Positions 16,769-25,816 of a stretch of DNA of 64,000 nt are shown here, in pieces. The notes below the pieces were generated by a model that was not told the origin of the DNA, made no database searches, and was given only the letters and a program-made list of their open reading frames with translations. A program made the position numbers and the translations under genes. This stretch comes from Parvibaculum sp040216885 (GTDB taxonomy: Bacteria; Pseudomonadota; Alphaproteobacteria; Parvibaculales; Parvibaculaceae). The stretch spans positions 62,001 to 126,000 of the forward strand of contig JAVJOG010000023.1 in assembly GCA_040216885.1 (NCBI GenBank), in the 5' to 3' direction. Positions within the stretch are counted from its first letter, which is position 1. Each line of letters begins with the position of its first letter.

Positions 16769-18754
16769 TCACGGCCCGGTGGAAAATCGAGAGACCGCGA
16801 CGCCGCCGACGGCAAGCATCGGCGCCCCGAGCGCGAAATCCCTATCGGTGAAATAAGGCGAGATATCGACCGGCGCCGGCCCATAGTTGAAGATAAAACG
16901 CCACGGCCCGCGCCGCCGCGTCCTGAGGCCCGCGGGCAGGGCGCGGACCGAAAGCCCGGCATCACGCGCCAGCCGCTCCACGATCCGTTCAAGGAGGGCG
17001 CCGTCGGCCGCGCCAGCCAGATAGTGTGCCTGACCGCGCCGCGTCAGCGCCGGATGACCGTCTTCGGTCTCGGCGAGCACCTCCGTGCCCGGCGCGGGCA
17101 CCACGAACTCGCGCCAGCGGTCGAAAGCGAAGGACTCGTTGTCGTAGCGAACCGGCACCGCCGAATACGACCGGAAGCTTTCGGCGCGCGTGACCTTGAC
17201 GCCAAGGACATCCGCAAGCGGACCGGGCGCCAGATTGTCGGGGATGCGGTGCGACGCCGTCCGGCTGCCGCTTCGCGGGCCGACCAGCAGCGCCCCCTTG
17301 AAGGTGGCGAGTGCCGCCGCCAGAACGTCCGGCACATGCGGCATGGAGGGAACCAGCACCAGCGCGTAAGGCGAAAGGTCGGCATGGGAGGCGACGATGT
17401 CGATGTCAAGACCGAGACGCCGGAGCGCGCGGTACATCGCGAACACCTGTTCGACATAGTTGAAGTTGCGCCCCTGCGGCTGCACGCGCAGGAACCACGC
17501 CGCCTCGTAGGAAAAGACCAGCGCCACCCTGGCGGGCGCGGGCGCGCCCAGCGGCCCGAGCGCCGTGAGATCGGCCGATAATTGCTCGACCTCAAAGAGC
17601 GCCCGGTCTGGCGTGTTGTCGGGCATGTTGAGGCCGGCGTGAAATTGTTCCTGCGCGAAAGGCGCCTGGCGCCAGCGGAACCATGACATGGTTTCGGCGC
17701 CATGCGCGAAACCCTCAAGTCCCCAGAGCCGGACAAGGCCCGGCAGCGCATCGGTGTTGTACTGCGCCCAATTGACCGGTCCCGGCTGTTGTTCCATCAC
17801 CCAGAAACGTCCGCGGCCCGCCCCGCGGTATAGGTCGTGATGGAAGGCCTGCAAGTCCGGGTCGCCGGTACGGGCAAACGCGGCTTTGTGGGCGGTGTCG
17901 CCGGGAAAAACATCGAGACTGCCAAGCGGATAGGAGTCCCAGGTCGCGATGTCGAGATCCTTCATCACCTCGTAATGATCGAAGTCGAGAAAGAAGGTCA
18001 TGAAATTGTGCAGGATGTCGCGCCCCGGCGAGAGCGCACGGATGATTTCGATCTGCACGCGATTGAATGCCGCCACCTGATCGGACGAATAGCGGTGGAA
18101 GTCGGTGCGGTGCGACGGGTTGGTTTCGGTGACGGCGCCCGATGGCAGATCGATCTCGGCGAAGTCGCGATACTCCATGCTCCAGAAGACATTGCCCCAG
18201 GCTTCGTTGAGCTTGCGAATATCACCATAGCGCTCCGTCAGCCAGTGACGAAAGCCGACAAGCGCCTCGTGAGAGTAGGAAAGCACCGTGTCGTGGCAAC
18301 CATACTCGTTGTCGGTCTGCCAGGCGGCGATGCCAGGATGCTGGCCAAAGCGTGTCGCAAGCGCCGTCACGATCCGCGCGCATTCGCGCCGGTATCCAGC
18401 ATGGGAGAAACAGTAGTGACGGCGCGAGGCGAACCCGCGCGGGCGGCCGCGAGCATCGACCGGCAGCATGTCGGGCATGGCGTCGACCAGCCATTTCGGC
18501 GGCGTCGCCGTCGGCGTACCGAGTACGACTTCAAGCCCGGCGCCGTGAAGCGTATCGAGGGCACGGCCGAGCCAGTCGAAATCGAAATGGCCGGAACGGG
18601 GCTCAAGGCGCGACCACGCGAACTCACCGATCCGGACGCGCTTGATACCTGCCGCTCGCATCCGTCGCGCATCGTCCGCCCACATCGCCTCCGGCCAGTG
18701 CTCGGGATAATAGCAGACCCCGATCGTAACGTCGGTGTCGCGCGGTTCGGCCAT
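16769..18754 (-). CDS. Beta-galactosidase, glycoside hydrolase family 42
   Basis: This 661-residue protein has the full GH42 length: a TIM barrel (1-390), a trimerisation domain (about 395-590) and a small C-terminal beta domain. The start IGVCYYPEHWPE is characteristic. The acid/base is E150 in WQTDNEYG and the nucleophile E321 in WVMEQQPGPVNWA. No signal peptide is present, so it acts in the cytoplasm on imported galactosides. A strong GGAGGGGG site precedes the ATG. It is divergent from the GH4 alpha-galactosidase (73 bp), which suggests a shared control region. Its galactose product would normally go to the Leloir enzymes coded nearby, both of which are damaged. Confidence 0.93.
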   Translation of the reverse strand: MAEPRDTDVTIGVCYYPEHWPEAMWADDARRMRAAGIKRVRIGEFAWSRLEPRSGHFDFDWLGRALDTLHGAGLEVVLGTPTATPPKWLVDAMPDMLPVDARGRPRGFASRRHYCFSHAGYRRECARIVTALATRFGQHPGIAAWQTDNEYGCHDTVLSYSHEALVGFRHWLTERYGDIRKLNEAWGNVFWSMEYRDFAEIDLPSGAVTETNPSHRTDFHRYSSDQVAAFNRVQIEIIRALSPGRDILHNFMTFFLDFDHYEVMKDLDIATWDSYPLGSLDVFPGDTAHKAAFARTGDPDLQAFHHDLYRGAGRGRFWVMEQQPGPVNWAQYNTDALPGLVRLWGLEGFAHGAETMSWFRWRQAPFAQEQFHAGLNMPDNTPDRALFEVEQLSADLTALGPLGAPAPARVALVFSYEAAWFLRVQPQGRNFNYVEQVFAMYRALRRLGLDIDIVASHADLSPYALVLVPSMPHVPDVLAAALATFKGALLVGPRSGSRTASHRIPDNLAPGPLADVLGVKVTRAESFRSYSAVPVRYDNESFAFDRWREFVVPAPGTEVLAETEDGHPALTRRGQAHYLAGAADGALLERIVERLARDAGLSVRALPAGLRTRRRGPWRFIFNYGPAPVDISPYFTDRDFALGAPMLAVGGVAVSRFSTGP

Positions 18755-18827
18755 GGATTCCCCCTCCGGTTTTCTCTAACTTGCCGGATCGGGCGGCAGG
18801 ACCGCAAGGCAGCATGAGGGGCGAAGC

Positions 18828-20141
18828 ATGACCAGGGTCTGCATGATCGGAGCGGGAAGCACGGTCTTCATGAAAAACCTCGTCGGCGATATCCTGCTGA
18901 ACGGAATTTTCGCCGATTGCGAGATCGCATTGCATGACATCGACGAGGACCGCCTGAAAACCTCCGCCGTCGTCGCGGCCAAGATCGCCGACGCACTATC
19001 GGTATCGCCCACGATCACCACGACGACCGACCGGCGCGAGGCGCTGAGGGACGCCGATTTCGTGATCGTGATGATCCAGGTCGCCGGCTACAAGCCCGGC
19101 ACAGTCACCGATTTCGAGATTCCGAAGAAATACGGCCTCCACCAGACCATCGCCGACACGCTCGGTGTCGGCGGCATCATGCGCGGCCTGCGCACCGTGC
19201 CGGTGCTGCTCGAGATCGCCGATGACATGCGCGAACTCTGTCCGAACGCATTGATGCTGCAATACGTGAACCCCATGGCGATCAATTGCTGGGCGCTCAA
19301 CCGCATGGCCCCCGACATCCGCCATGTCGGACTCTGCCATTCGGTGCAGGGGACGGCGTATGAACTCTCGAAGGACCTCGACGTCGATTACAAATCGCTT
19401 CGCTACCAATGCGCCGGCATCAACCACATGGCTTTCTACACGAAGTTCGAACGCGAATGCCCCGACGGCACGCGCGAGGACCTCTATCCACGCCTGAAGG
19501 AAATCGCGGCGCAAGGAGCCGAACCCGGCTGGAACAGGGTGCGCTACGAAGTGCTGCGCCGCACCGGATACTTCGTCACCGAGTCGAGCGAACATTTCGC
19601 CGAATATGTGCCGTGGTTCATCAAGCGCGATCGGCCGGAACTGATCGAAAAATTCAACATCCCGCTTGACGAGTATATTCGCCGTTGCGAGGAACAGATC
19701 GCCGCCTGGGAAGCTCAGGAACGCGAGCTCGTGTCGGCGAACCGGCTGGAAGTGAAATTTTCAGGGGAGTACGGCGCGAAGATCATGCGTGCCATCGCAA
19801 CCGGCAGGCCCGCGGTCATCAATGGCAATGTCGCCAACACAGGCCTGATCGACAACCTGCCGGCCGGCGCCTGCGTCGAGGTGCCTTGCCTCGTCGACGC
19901 AAACGGCGTGACGCCGACACGGGTGGGTGCACTACCGCCACATCTGGCCGCGATGATGCAGACCAACGTCAACGTGCAATCGCTGACCCTGGAGGCGCTG
20001 GCGACCGGCAAGCGCGAACACATTTATCACGCCGCCATGATGGACCCACATACTGCGGCCGAACTATCGCTCGACCAGATATGGGGGCTCGTCGACGACC
20101 TGATCGACGCGCACGGCGATTGGCTGCCACGCTTCCACTAA
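18828..20141 (+). CDS. Alpha-galactosidase, glycoside hydrolase family 4 (MelA-like)
   Basis: This 437-residue enzyme hydrolyses alpha-galactosides by the GH4 oxidation-elimination mechanism that needs NAD and a divalent metal. The N-terminal Rossmann motif is VCMIGAGSTVF. NPMAINCWA and GLCHSVQGT (C170 and H171 as metal ligands) are typical of the alpha-galactosidase and galacturonidase branch, and GINHMAFYTKFE supplies the next metal-binding His. GAGGGG precedes ATG 18828. No signal peptide is present. The divergent GH42 gene shares its upstream region. An alpha-galacturonidase activity cannot be excluded from sequence alone. Confidence 0.88.
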   Translation: MTRVCMIGAGSTVFMKNLVGDILLNGIFADCEIALHDIDEDRLKTSAVVAAKIADALSVSPTITTTTDRREALRDADFVIVMIQVAGYKPGTVTDFEIPKKYGLHQTIADTLGVGGIMRGLRTVPVLLEIADDMRELCPNALMLQYVNPMAINCWALNRMAPDIRHVGLCHSVQGTAYELSKDLDVDYKSLRYQCAGINHMAFYTKFERECPDGTREDLYPRLKEIAAQGAEPGWNRVRYEVLRRTGYFVTESSEHFAEYVPWFIKRDRPELIEKFNIPLDEYIRRCEEQIAAWEAQERELVSANRLEVKFSGEYGAKIMRAIATGRPAVINGNVANTGLIDNLPAGACVEVPCLVDANGVTPTRVGALPPHLAAMMQTNVNVQSLTLEALATGKREHIYHAAMMDPHTAAELSLDQIWGLVDDLIDAHGDWLPRFH

Positions 20142-20245
20142 CGGCGGAAACCAACGATTTTTGTGTCATTTCCGCGACGCGAATATAGAATCCGGAATCG
20201 GTTTGTGACGAAGCACTGCCGATTCGCGAGGCAAGAGGAAGCTTG

Positions 20246-21934
20246 ATGGAAGTCGCGCTGTCCAGAACATGGCAATGGAAGACGCTGTTGCTCTGGACGA
20301 TTCTTTCAGTTCTCCTCTTCGCGTCCTGGGGGTCCATCGGCGCAACCCGTGAGTGGTGGGATGCTTTCGACCTCTGGGTCTTCCAGGTGACGAACGGCAC
20401 CGTCCCTTCGCAGCCGATGGCCGTATTCTGGGCCTTGTCAGGCGACCGGCGCTTTGCCTATCTGTCGATAATCATCGTCCTCGGAGTCCATCTCGCTCAC
20501 ATTTCGCGCGCCGATTTCGCGCGCTTTCGCGACGGCATCGCCTTCGGCATTGTGATGGCGGCCGTTCTGCTGATTGTTACCGTTGTTCAGAAAGAAATCT
20601 TCTCCTTTCCGCGACTCTCGCCATCGCTGGCGCTCGACACCTATCACTCGATCCGGACATTTGTGCCATGGTCGTTGGCCGGCGAGGGATCGGATTCGAG
20701 TTTTCCCGGCGTCAGCGCCACGGCGACGATAGTCGTCGCCGCGCTTTGGTGGACCGGCTTCGGCTGGCGCATGGGATTGCTCGGTGCGGTACTCGGGGTG
20801 ATTTTTGCGATACCGCGTATAGCCGCCGGCGCGCACTGGGCGACGGACGTCGTGATCGGTGGCGGCACCGTGACTTTGCTGACTGTCGGCATCATGAGGG
20901 GAACACCGCTCTGCTGGTGGACATATGGCTATGCAGTCCGCTGGACCGATGCCACACTCACGGTGTGGTTCAACGCGATCGACCGTTTGAGCATCGACGG
21001 ACGCGATAATGTCGATCCGACACGGCAGGCGCTGCGCGGTATGTGCGTCGGCGCCGCGGATCTGATACCCGGCGTCAGCGGCGGCACGATGGCGTTGATC
21101 CTCGGCATCTACGACCGGCTGATCGCCGCCATTGCTCATTTCGATATTGCGTTTCTGAAGCAGCTCAGGCAACGCGAACTGACCGCCGCGCTGCGCCACA
21201 TCGACTTCATGTTTCTATTGCCGCTCGGTGTTGGCGCTCTTCTCGCCATCATCATCTTCACGCGCGTCGTGCCGCTGTCGGTTCTCGTGACCGAATTTCC
21301 CGAAGCGATGTTCGGCTTCTTTTTTGGCTTGATCGCCGCCTCTATTGTCGGACTTCTGTCGCATGTCGGCGCGGGCAGCCGCCTGCACTGGATATGGCTC
21401 ATCGCCGGCTTTGCCTTCGGACTCGCCATTTCGGTCCTGGTGCCGGTTCGCACGCCCGACGACGTCTGGTTCGTCTTCCTTTGTGGCATGATCGCGATTG
21501 CCGCCATGCTGCTGCCCGGAATATCGGGTTCGTTCGTATTGTTGATCCTTGGCAAATACACCGAGACGATCGATGCGCTGGGCCGTTTCGACATCTCGTT
21601 CCTTGTGCCGCTGGCCGCCGGCATCGTCGCCGGCGCCCTGGCCTTTTCGCGCGTGATCGCCTGGCTGCTGGCGCATTATCATCGCCAGACAATGCTGGCG
21701 GTGATTGGCATTCTGGGTGGCTCTCTGCTGGCAGTCTGGCCGTTCAAGGAGCGCGAATACGCCCTGATCGGCGAAAAGACGCGGTTGGTCGCTTCGCACC
21801 CCTATTTCCCCGATCGCATCGACGGCACTGTCGTGCTGGGGCTGGCCGCCACGGTGGCGGGCGCCCTGCTCTTCCGGCTGCTCGACCGGCTCGCCCAGAA
21901 ATCGGCCAAAAACGGCGCTTTCAACCAGCCTTAA
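20246..21934 (+). CDS. Fusion of PAP2-like phosphatase domain and DUF368 polyprenyl-phosphate transporter
   Basis: This 562-residue integral membrane protein has two modules. Residues 1-220 resemble a membrane PAP2 lipid phosphatase: K116-x6-R123 for motif 1 and R191, H197, D201 in PRIAAGAHWATD for motif 3. Motif 2, normally PSGH, reads FPGVSAT, so its His is replaced by Ser157. Residues 255-560 are a DUF368 transporter, with LRGMCVGAADLIPGVSGG, TMALILGIYD and the repeat LLPGISGSFVLLILGKY. DUF368 proteins recycle undecaprenyl phosphate across the inner membrane; PAP2 enzymes make it from the diphosphate. ATG 20246 with GAGGAA nine bases upstream is chosen. The kinase gene follows by 19 bp. 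Confidence 0.85.
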   Translation: MEVALSRTWQWKTLLLWTILSVLLFASWGSIGATREWWDAFDLWVFQVTNGTVPSQPMAVFWALSGDRRFAYLSIIIVLGVHLAHISRADFARFRDGIAFGIVMAAVLLIVTVVQKEIFSFPRLSPSLALDTYHSIRTFVPWSLAGEGSDSSFPGVSATATIVVAALWWTGFGWRMGLLGAVLGVIFAIPRIAAGAHWATDVVIGGGTVTLLTVGIMRGTPLCWWTYGYAVRWTDATLTVWFNAIDRLSIDGRDNVDPTRQALRGMCVGAADLIPGVSGGTMALILGIYDRLIAAIAHFDIAFLKQLRQRELTAALRHIDFMFLLPLGVGALLAIIIFTRVVPLSVLVTEFPEAMFGFFFGLIAASIVGLLSHVGAGSRLHWIWLIAGFAFGLAISVLVPVRTPDDVWFVFLCGMIAIAAMLLPGISGSFVLLILGKYTETIDALGRFDISFLVPLAAGIVAGALAFSRVIAWLLAHYHRQTMLAVIGILGGSLLAVWPFKEREYALIGEKTRLVASHPYFPDRIDGTVVLGLAATVAGALLFRLLDRLAQKSAKNGAFNQP

Positions 21935-21953
21935 GACAAGGTTAAGCGCCCGC

Positions 21954-23552
21954 ATGCTCCAATCGGGGAGCATGCTGACGATTTACAATTGCATAACGGT
22001 CGAGCACGACCTGAGCCTTGTCATTCTTGCCGGGCTTGTCTGTACGCTTGCCAGTTTTTCGGCGGTCAGTCTTCTCGCTCATGCGCGGGAAGCCGGACCG
22101 GAGCGCCGTGCACTCTGGATTCTGGGCGCCGGCATCGTCGCCGGTTGCGGCATCTGGGCGACGCATTTCATCGCCATGCTCGCCTTCAACCCCGACGATC
22201 CCGTGAACTATGCGCCGGGCTTGACTTTCGCATCGCTCACTATCGCGCTCGCACTCTCGACGGCCGGGCTCTTTGTCGCCCAGCACCTGCGGCCCGCCGG
22301 TATCGGCGGCGCGGCGCTCGGCCTTGCCATCGGCGCCATGCATTATGTCGGCATGGCGGCCGTCAGCCTTCACGGCCACCTCGTCTGGGATCGCGGCTTT
22401 GTTGTCGCCTCCATCGTCCTTGGTGTCGTCCTCGGCGCAGCGGCGCTGCAAACACTTTTCACCTTGCCCGGATTCAAGGGGCGTGCAGCGGCCGCAACAC
22501 TGCTGACGCTTGCGATCTGCTCTCTTCACTTTACGGGAATGGCGGCCGTTTCCATCGTCCCCGATCCATCAATCGATTTTACCGAAAGCGCGGTGGAACC
22601 TTATGCCATGGCAATTGCGGTCGCAGCCATTACCGTGCTGATCGTCGCGCTCGCCTTTGCAGGATCGGCGGTCGACGGCTATTTGTCCGACCGTTCGGTG
22701 AAGGAAGCGGAACGCCTGCGCGCCTATGTCGCCGAACTCGAGGACACCAAGAGCAAGCTCGAAGCAACATCGAAAGAACTCATGGTCGCGCTCGGCGCCG
22801 CGGCATCGGCCGACCAGGCGAAGTCGCAATTCCTTGCGACGATGAGCCATGAATTGCGTACGCCCCTCAACGCGATACTCGGTTTCTCCGAACTCATGGC
22901 GTCCGAGACATTCGGACCGCTCGGAAGCGCGCGCTACAAGGACTACTCCGACGATATTCTGAAGAGCGGCAAGCACCTGCTGTCGCTGATCAACGACGTC
23001 CTAGACTTCACCCGTGTCGATGCCGGCGCACTGCTGCTCAACGAGGAAGATGTAGATGTCGGCGAAGCGATCGGCGACGCCGCGCACATGATCGAAGCCC
23101 AGGCGAAGGCCGGCGACGTTGCCATGCACATCGAAATGGACAACCGCCTGCCGCACATCCATGCCGACCACCGCCGCGTCCGGCAGGTGTTACTGAATCT
23201 GATATCGAACGGCGTGAAATTCACGCCGCCGGGCGGTGAAGTACGTGTCGCTGCGAGCGTCGAAAACGGGTCTCTCGTCATCCGCGTCACCGACACCGGC
23301 ATTGGCATCGCGCTCGAAGACATTCCGACTGCGCTGGAAAGATTCGGCCAGATCGACTCCGACCTTGCGCGCAAGTATGAAGGAACCGGGCTCGGCCTGC
23401 CCTTGTCGAAATGTCTGATGGAGCATCACGGCGGCACGCTGCAAATCGAAAGCGAGCCCGGCCGCGGCACAACGGTCAGCATCCGTTTCCCGGAAGAGCG
23501 AATTCTGACAAAAGCATCGCCGCGCCGCCCGGGTGTCTACGCCGCGCAGTAA
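21954..23552 (+). CDS. MHYT-domain membrane sensor histidine kinase
   Basis: This 532-residue protein has seven or so N-terminal membrane helices bearing three MHYT-type motifs: WATHFIAML, AMHYVGMAAV and SLHFTGMAAV. These are predicted to bind a metal and sense a diatomic gas or redox state. A short coiled coil (about 250-285) leads to HisKA with H299 in ATMSHELRTPLNAI, then a HATPase_c domain (NLISNGVKFTP, DTGIGI, GTGLGLPL). No receiver domain is attached and no response regulator lies nearby. An alternative start is ATG 21972. It probably shares a transcript with the upstream PAP2-DUF368 gene. Confidence 0.92.
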   Translation: MLQSGSMLTIYNCITVEHDLSLVILAGLVCTLASFSAVSLLAHAREAGPERRALWILGAGIVAGCGIWATHFIAMLAFNPDDPVNYAPGLTFASLTIALALSTAGLFVAQHLRPAGIGGAALGLAIGAMHYVGMAAVSLHGHLVWDRGFVVASIVLGVVLGAAALQTLFTLPGFKGRAAAATLLTLAICSLHFTGMAAVSIVPDPSIDFTESAVEPYAMAIAVAAITVLIVALAFAGSAVDGYLSDRSVKEAERLRAYVAELEDTKSKLEATSKELMVALGAAASADQAKSQFLATMSHELRTPLNAILGFSELMASETFGPLGSARYKDYSDDILKSGKHLLSLINDVLDFTRVDAGALLLNEEDVDVGEAIGDAAHMIEAQAKAGDVAMHIEMDNRLPHIHADHRRVRQVLLNLISNGVKFTPPGGEVRVAASVENGSLVIRVTDTGIGIALEDIPTALERFGQIDSDLARKYEGTGLGLPLSKCLMEHHGGTLQIESEPGRGTTVSIRFPEERILTKASPRRPGVYAAQ

Positions 23553-23564
23553 ACGACGGCGCGG

Positions 23565-24627
23565 CTATACGTCGCCGCCGACGCGCCACGCACCGGGATT
23601 CATGGCAGCGACGCCCGGCCACCAATCCGGAATATCCGGCGGAAACAGCGCAACAATACAACCGCCGAACCCGGCGCCGGTGAGGCGCGCACCGGCCGCA
23701 CCGGCATCGAGCATGCTCTCGACCAGCCGGTCGAGGGCTGGAATCGACACCTCGAAATCGCGCGCCAGCGAAGCATGGCTCTCATTCATCAACGTGCCGA
23801 AGCGCGGAAGGTCGACGGCTTCCAGCGCCGCTACTGCGGAGAGCACCCGTTCGTTTTCGGTAACGACATGGCGCGCGCGCTTCAGCAATTCGTCGTCGGC
23901 AAGCGCTGCCAGAGAAGCGGCGTCCGCGTCGCGCAACGCCGGCAGACCGAGCTGGCGCGCGGCTTCCGCCGTCGCCGCGCGCCGCGCGCCGCGCATTGTA
24001 TGCGCCGCCCGCCAGCCGCCTCGGTTCACCGCAATGCACGATCGCGAAGCGGAATTCCCGCGGCACGGCGACGAGGCGGCCGGTACCGGTACGGCAGTCG
24101 AGCAGCAGGGCTTGCGACGGCCGCCCGGCAGCACTCGCCATCTGATCGAGAATGCCGCACTGGACGCCGCAATAGTTGTTCTCACCGGCCTGCGCGAGAC
24201 GCGCGACCACGCCATCCGAAAGCGCCTGCCCGGTGAGCGCCAGCATGGCGCGCAACGTGGCAACCTCGAGCGCCGCGGACGACGAAAGCCCGGCGCCAGA
24301 CGGGACCGACGAGCGCACCGACACCTCGACAGGAGGCACGTCAAAACCGGTCCTGGCGAGTTCGGACAACGCTCCGGCGATATAGTCTGTCCAGTCGCCA
24401 CGCGGCGGGCCGAACGGATCGAAGGAAAGCGTCGCGCCCATTTCCTCGCTGTGGGCCTGGAACGTGGCAGCTGGCGCCAGCGCCACCGATGTTCCCAAGG
24501 CCAGCGGCATCGGCAGGCAGAAGCCCTCCGCATAGTCAGTGTGGTCGCCGATCAGGTTGACCCGGCCCGGCGCCGAAGCCTCGACCGCCGGCGCACGCCC
24601 GAACACACGCAAGAAAGCACCGCTCAC
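23565..24627 (-). pseudogene. galK: Galactokinase, frameshifted
   Basis: The reading frame from GTG 24627 carries the galactokinase signature GRVNLIGDHTDY, the GHMP loop SSVPSGAGLSSSAAL and AGENNYCGVQCGILDQMAS. Near 23990 the frame is lost just after the conserved AGGAYNARRA. The rest of the protein continues in another frame, from ARRAATAEAARQLG to motif 3 (LTGAGFGGCIVAL) and the stop at 23565. The break falls on three tandem copies of GCGCGGC. Removing one copy restores a single 351-residue frame, the normal family length. As sequenced, the product would lose motif 3 and be inactive. The GTG start overlaps the original galT stop as GTGA. Confidence 0.88.
23974..23994. repeat. Three perfect tandem copies of a 7-bp unit inside galK
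   Basis: On the + strand GCCGCGC is repeated three times (23974-23980, 23981-23987, 23988-23994). Two copies would keep galK in frame; three shift it by one base. The unit is a plausible site for replication slippage. Confidence 0.9.
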
Positions 24628-25694
24628 GCGCCGCCCTCCGGATCGACGGCTTTCAGCCGCGCCGCCGCCTGCTCCGGCGGAATGTCGACGAGGAAGATGC
24701 CGGCACCCTGCTCGACGCCCGCGAGATATTACAGTTTGTCGCCGTCGCGACGGAATGGTCGAATTTCGATCGTCATGTGGAAACTGTCTTCAAAGCCGCG
24801 CGGCGCCGTCTGCACCGTCAGGATGTAGGGCATCGGCTTGCCGAAGAGCCCGTCGAGGCGGCGCACCGCGCGTCCCAGCAGGCGCGCCAGCATCTCTGCT
24901 TCGGCAGATGATAGCGCGTCGGGCCCCGGAACGCGGCGGCGCGGCGCAAGCCATATCTCGAACGGATACATCGCGAAAGGCGGCACGAAAGAAACCGCCG
25001 CGTCGTTCTCGTCGAGCCGCAAATCGGGCGAGCCGCCCTCGACGAGTCGCGCGACGACCGGCGCATCCGCTTGCGCCTGCGCAGCCCGCAGCGCGCGTTG
25101 CGGCACGAAGGAGAAGGCATAGATCTGGCCATGCGGGTGATGCAGCGTCACGCCGATCTCCTCGCCCCGGTTCTCGAAAGGGAGGACGAAGGCAAAGCCC
25201 GCTTGGTCGCGCAGTGCCTTGAGCCGGGCACCCCAGACTTCGATCAGCAGCGCGAGCCTGTCGACCGGCAGCGTACCGAGCCCGCCCGCATGATCGGCCG
25301 AAAACACCACCACTTCGCAGCGCCCCTCGGCCGGCGATGCGGTGACGCCTTCGATCGCCGGCAATCCCACCGTCCCGGCAACCAGAGCCGGGAACCGGTT
25401 TTCGAAGACGGCGATCTCGAAATCGGCAAAGGGAATCTCGCCGAGCCGGCCTTCGGCCGCCGGGCAAAGCGGACAGGCCGCCGCTTCGGGCAGGAATGTC
25501 CGCCCCTGACGCGCGCCCGCATAGGCAACCCACTCGCCAAGCAGCGGATGCCAGCGCAGATGCGGCGATGCGGCCGGGGGCTCAGCCGGCAGCGCCGCGA
25601 GCGGCAGCGCCTCATGAAGCCCGCGCCCATAAAGCAGCAACTCGCGGCCGCCCGGCATCGAATGTCTTCTGAAGGTAAACAACAGCGGCCTCAC
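24624..25694 (-). pseudogene. galT: Galactose-1-phosphate uridylyltransferase with premature stop
   Basis: The protein shows GalT features: HLRWHPLLGEWV at the N-terminus, the zinc-site CPLC, and the active-site HHPHGQIY with the nucleophilic His. Near the C-terminus the conserved KLKYLAG motif reads KL-stop-YLAG: a TAA at 24729-24731 takes the place of a Lys codon. The same frame then continues with family-like sequence for 34 more residues and ends at TGA 24624-24626, which overlaps the galK GTG. The intact gene would code about 356 residues with GTG 25694, or 344 with ATG 25658. The truncated product lacks only the last tenth, so residual activity is possible. It is transcribed ahead of galK. 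Confidence 0.85.
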
Positions 25695-25816
25695 GTTTGC
25701 ATTAACCCCGAATTAACCGCGTTCAACAGCTCAATTCGGTACACGGCATTCTGGCGCACAACTTGCGCTCTCACGAAGCAATTGTCGCATTCGGACACAT
25801 TGTAGGCGTGAGTACC

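Noticed and set aside
24729..24731. Recoding of the galT stop as selenocysteine or pyrrolysine
   Set aside because: The codon is TAA, which is not used for either; the position is a conserved Lys, so a point mutation is simpler.
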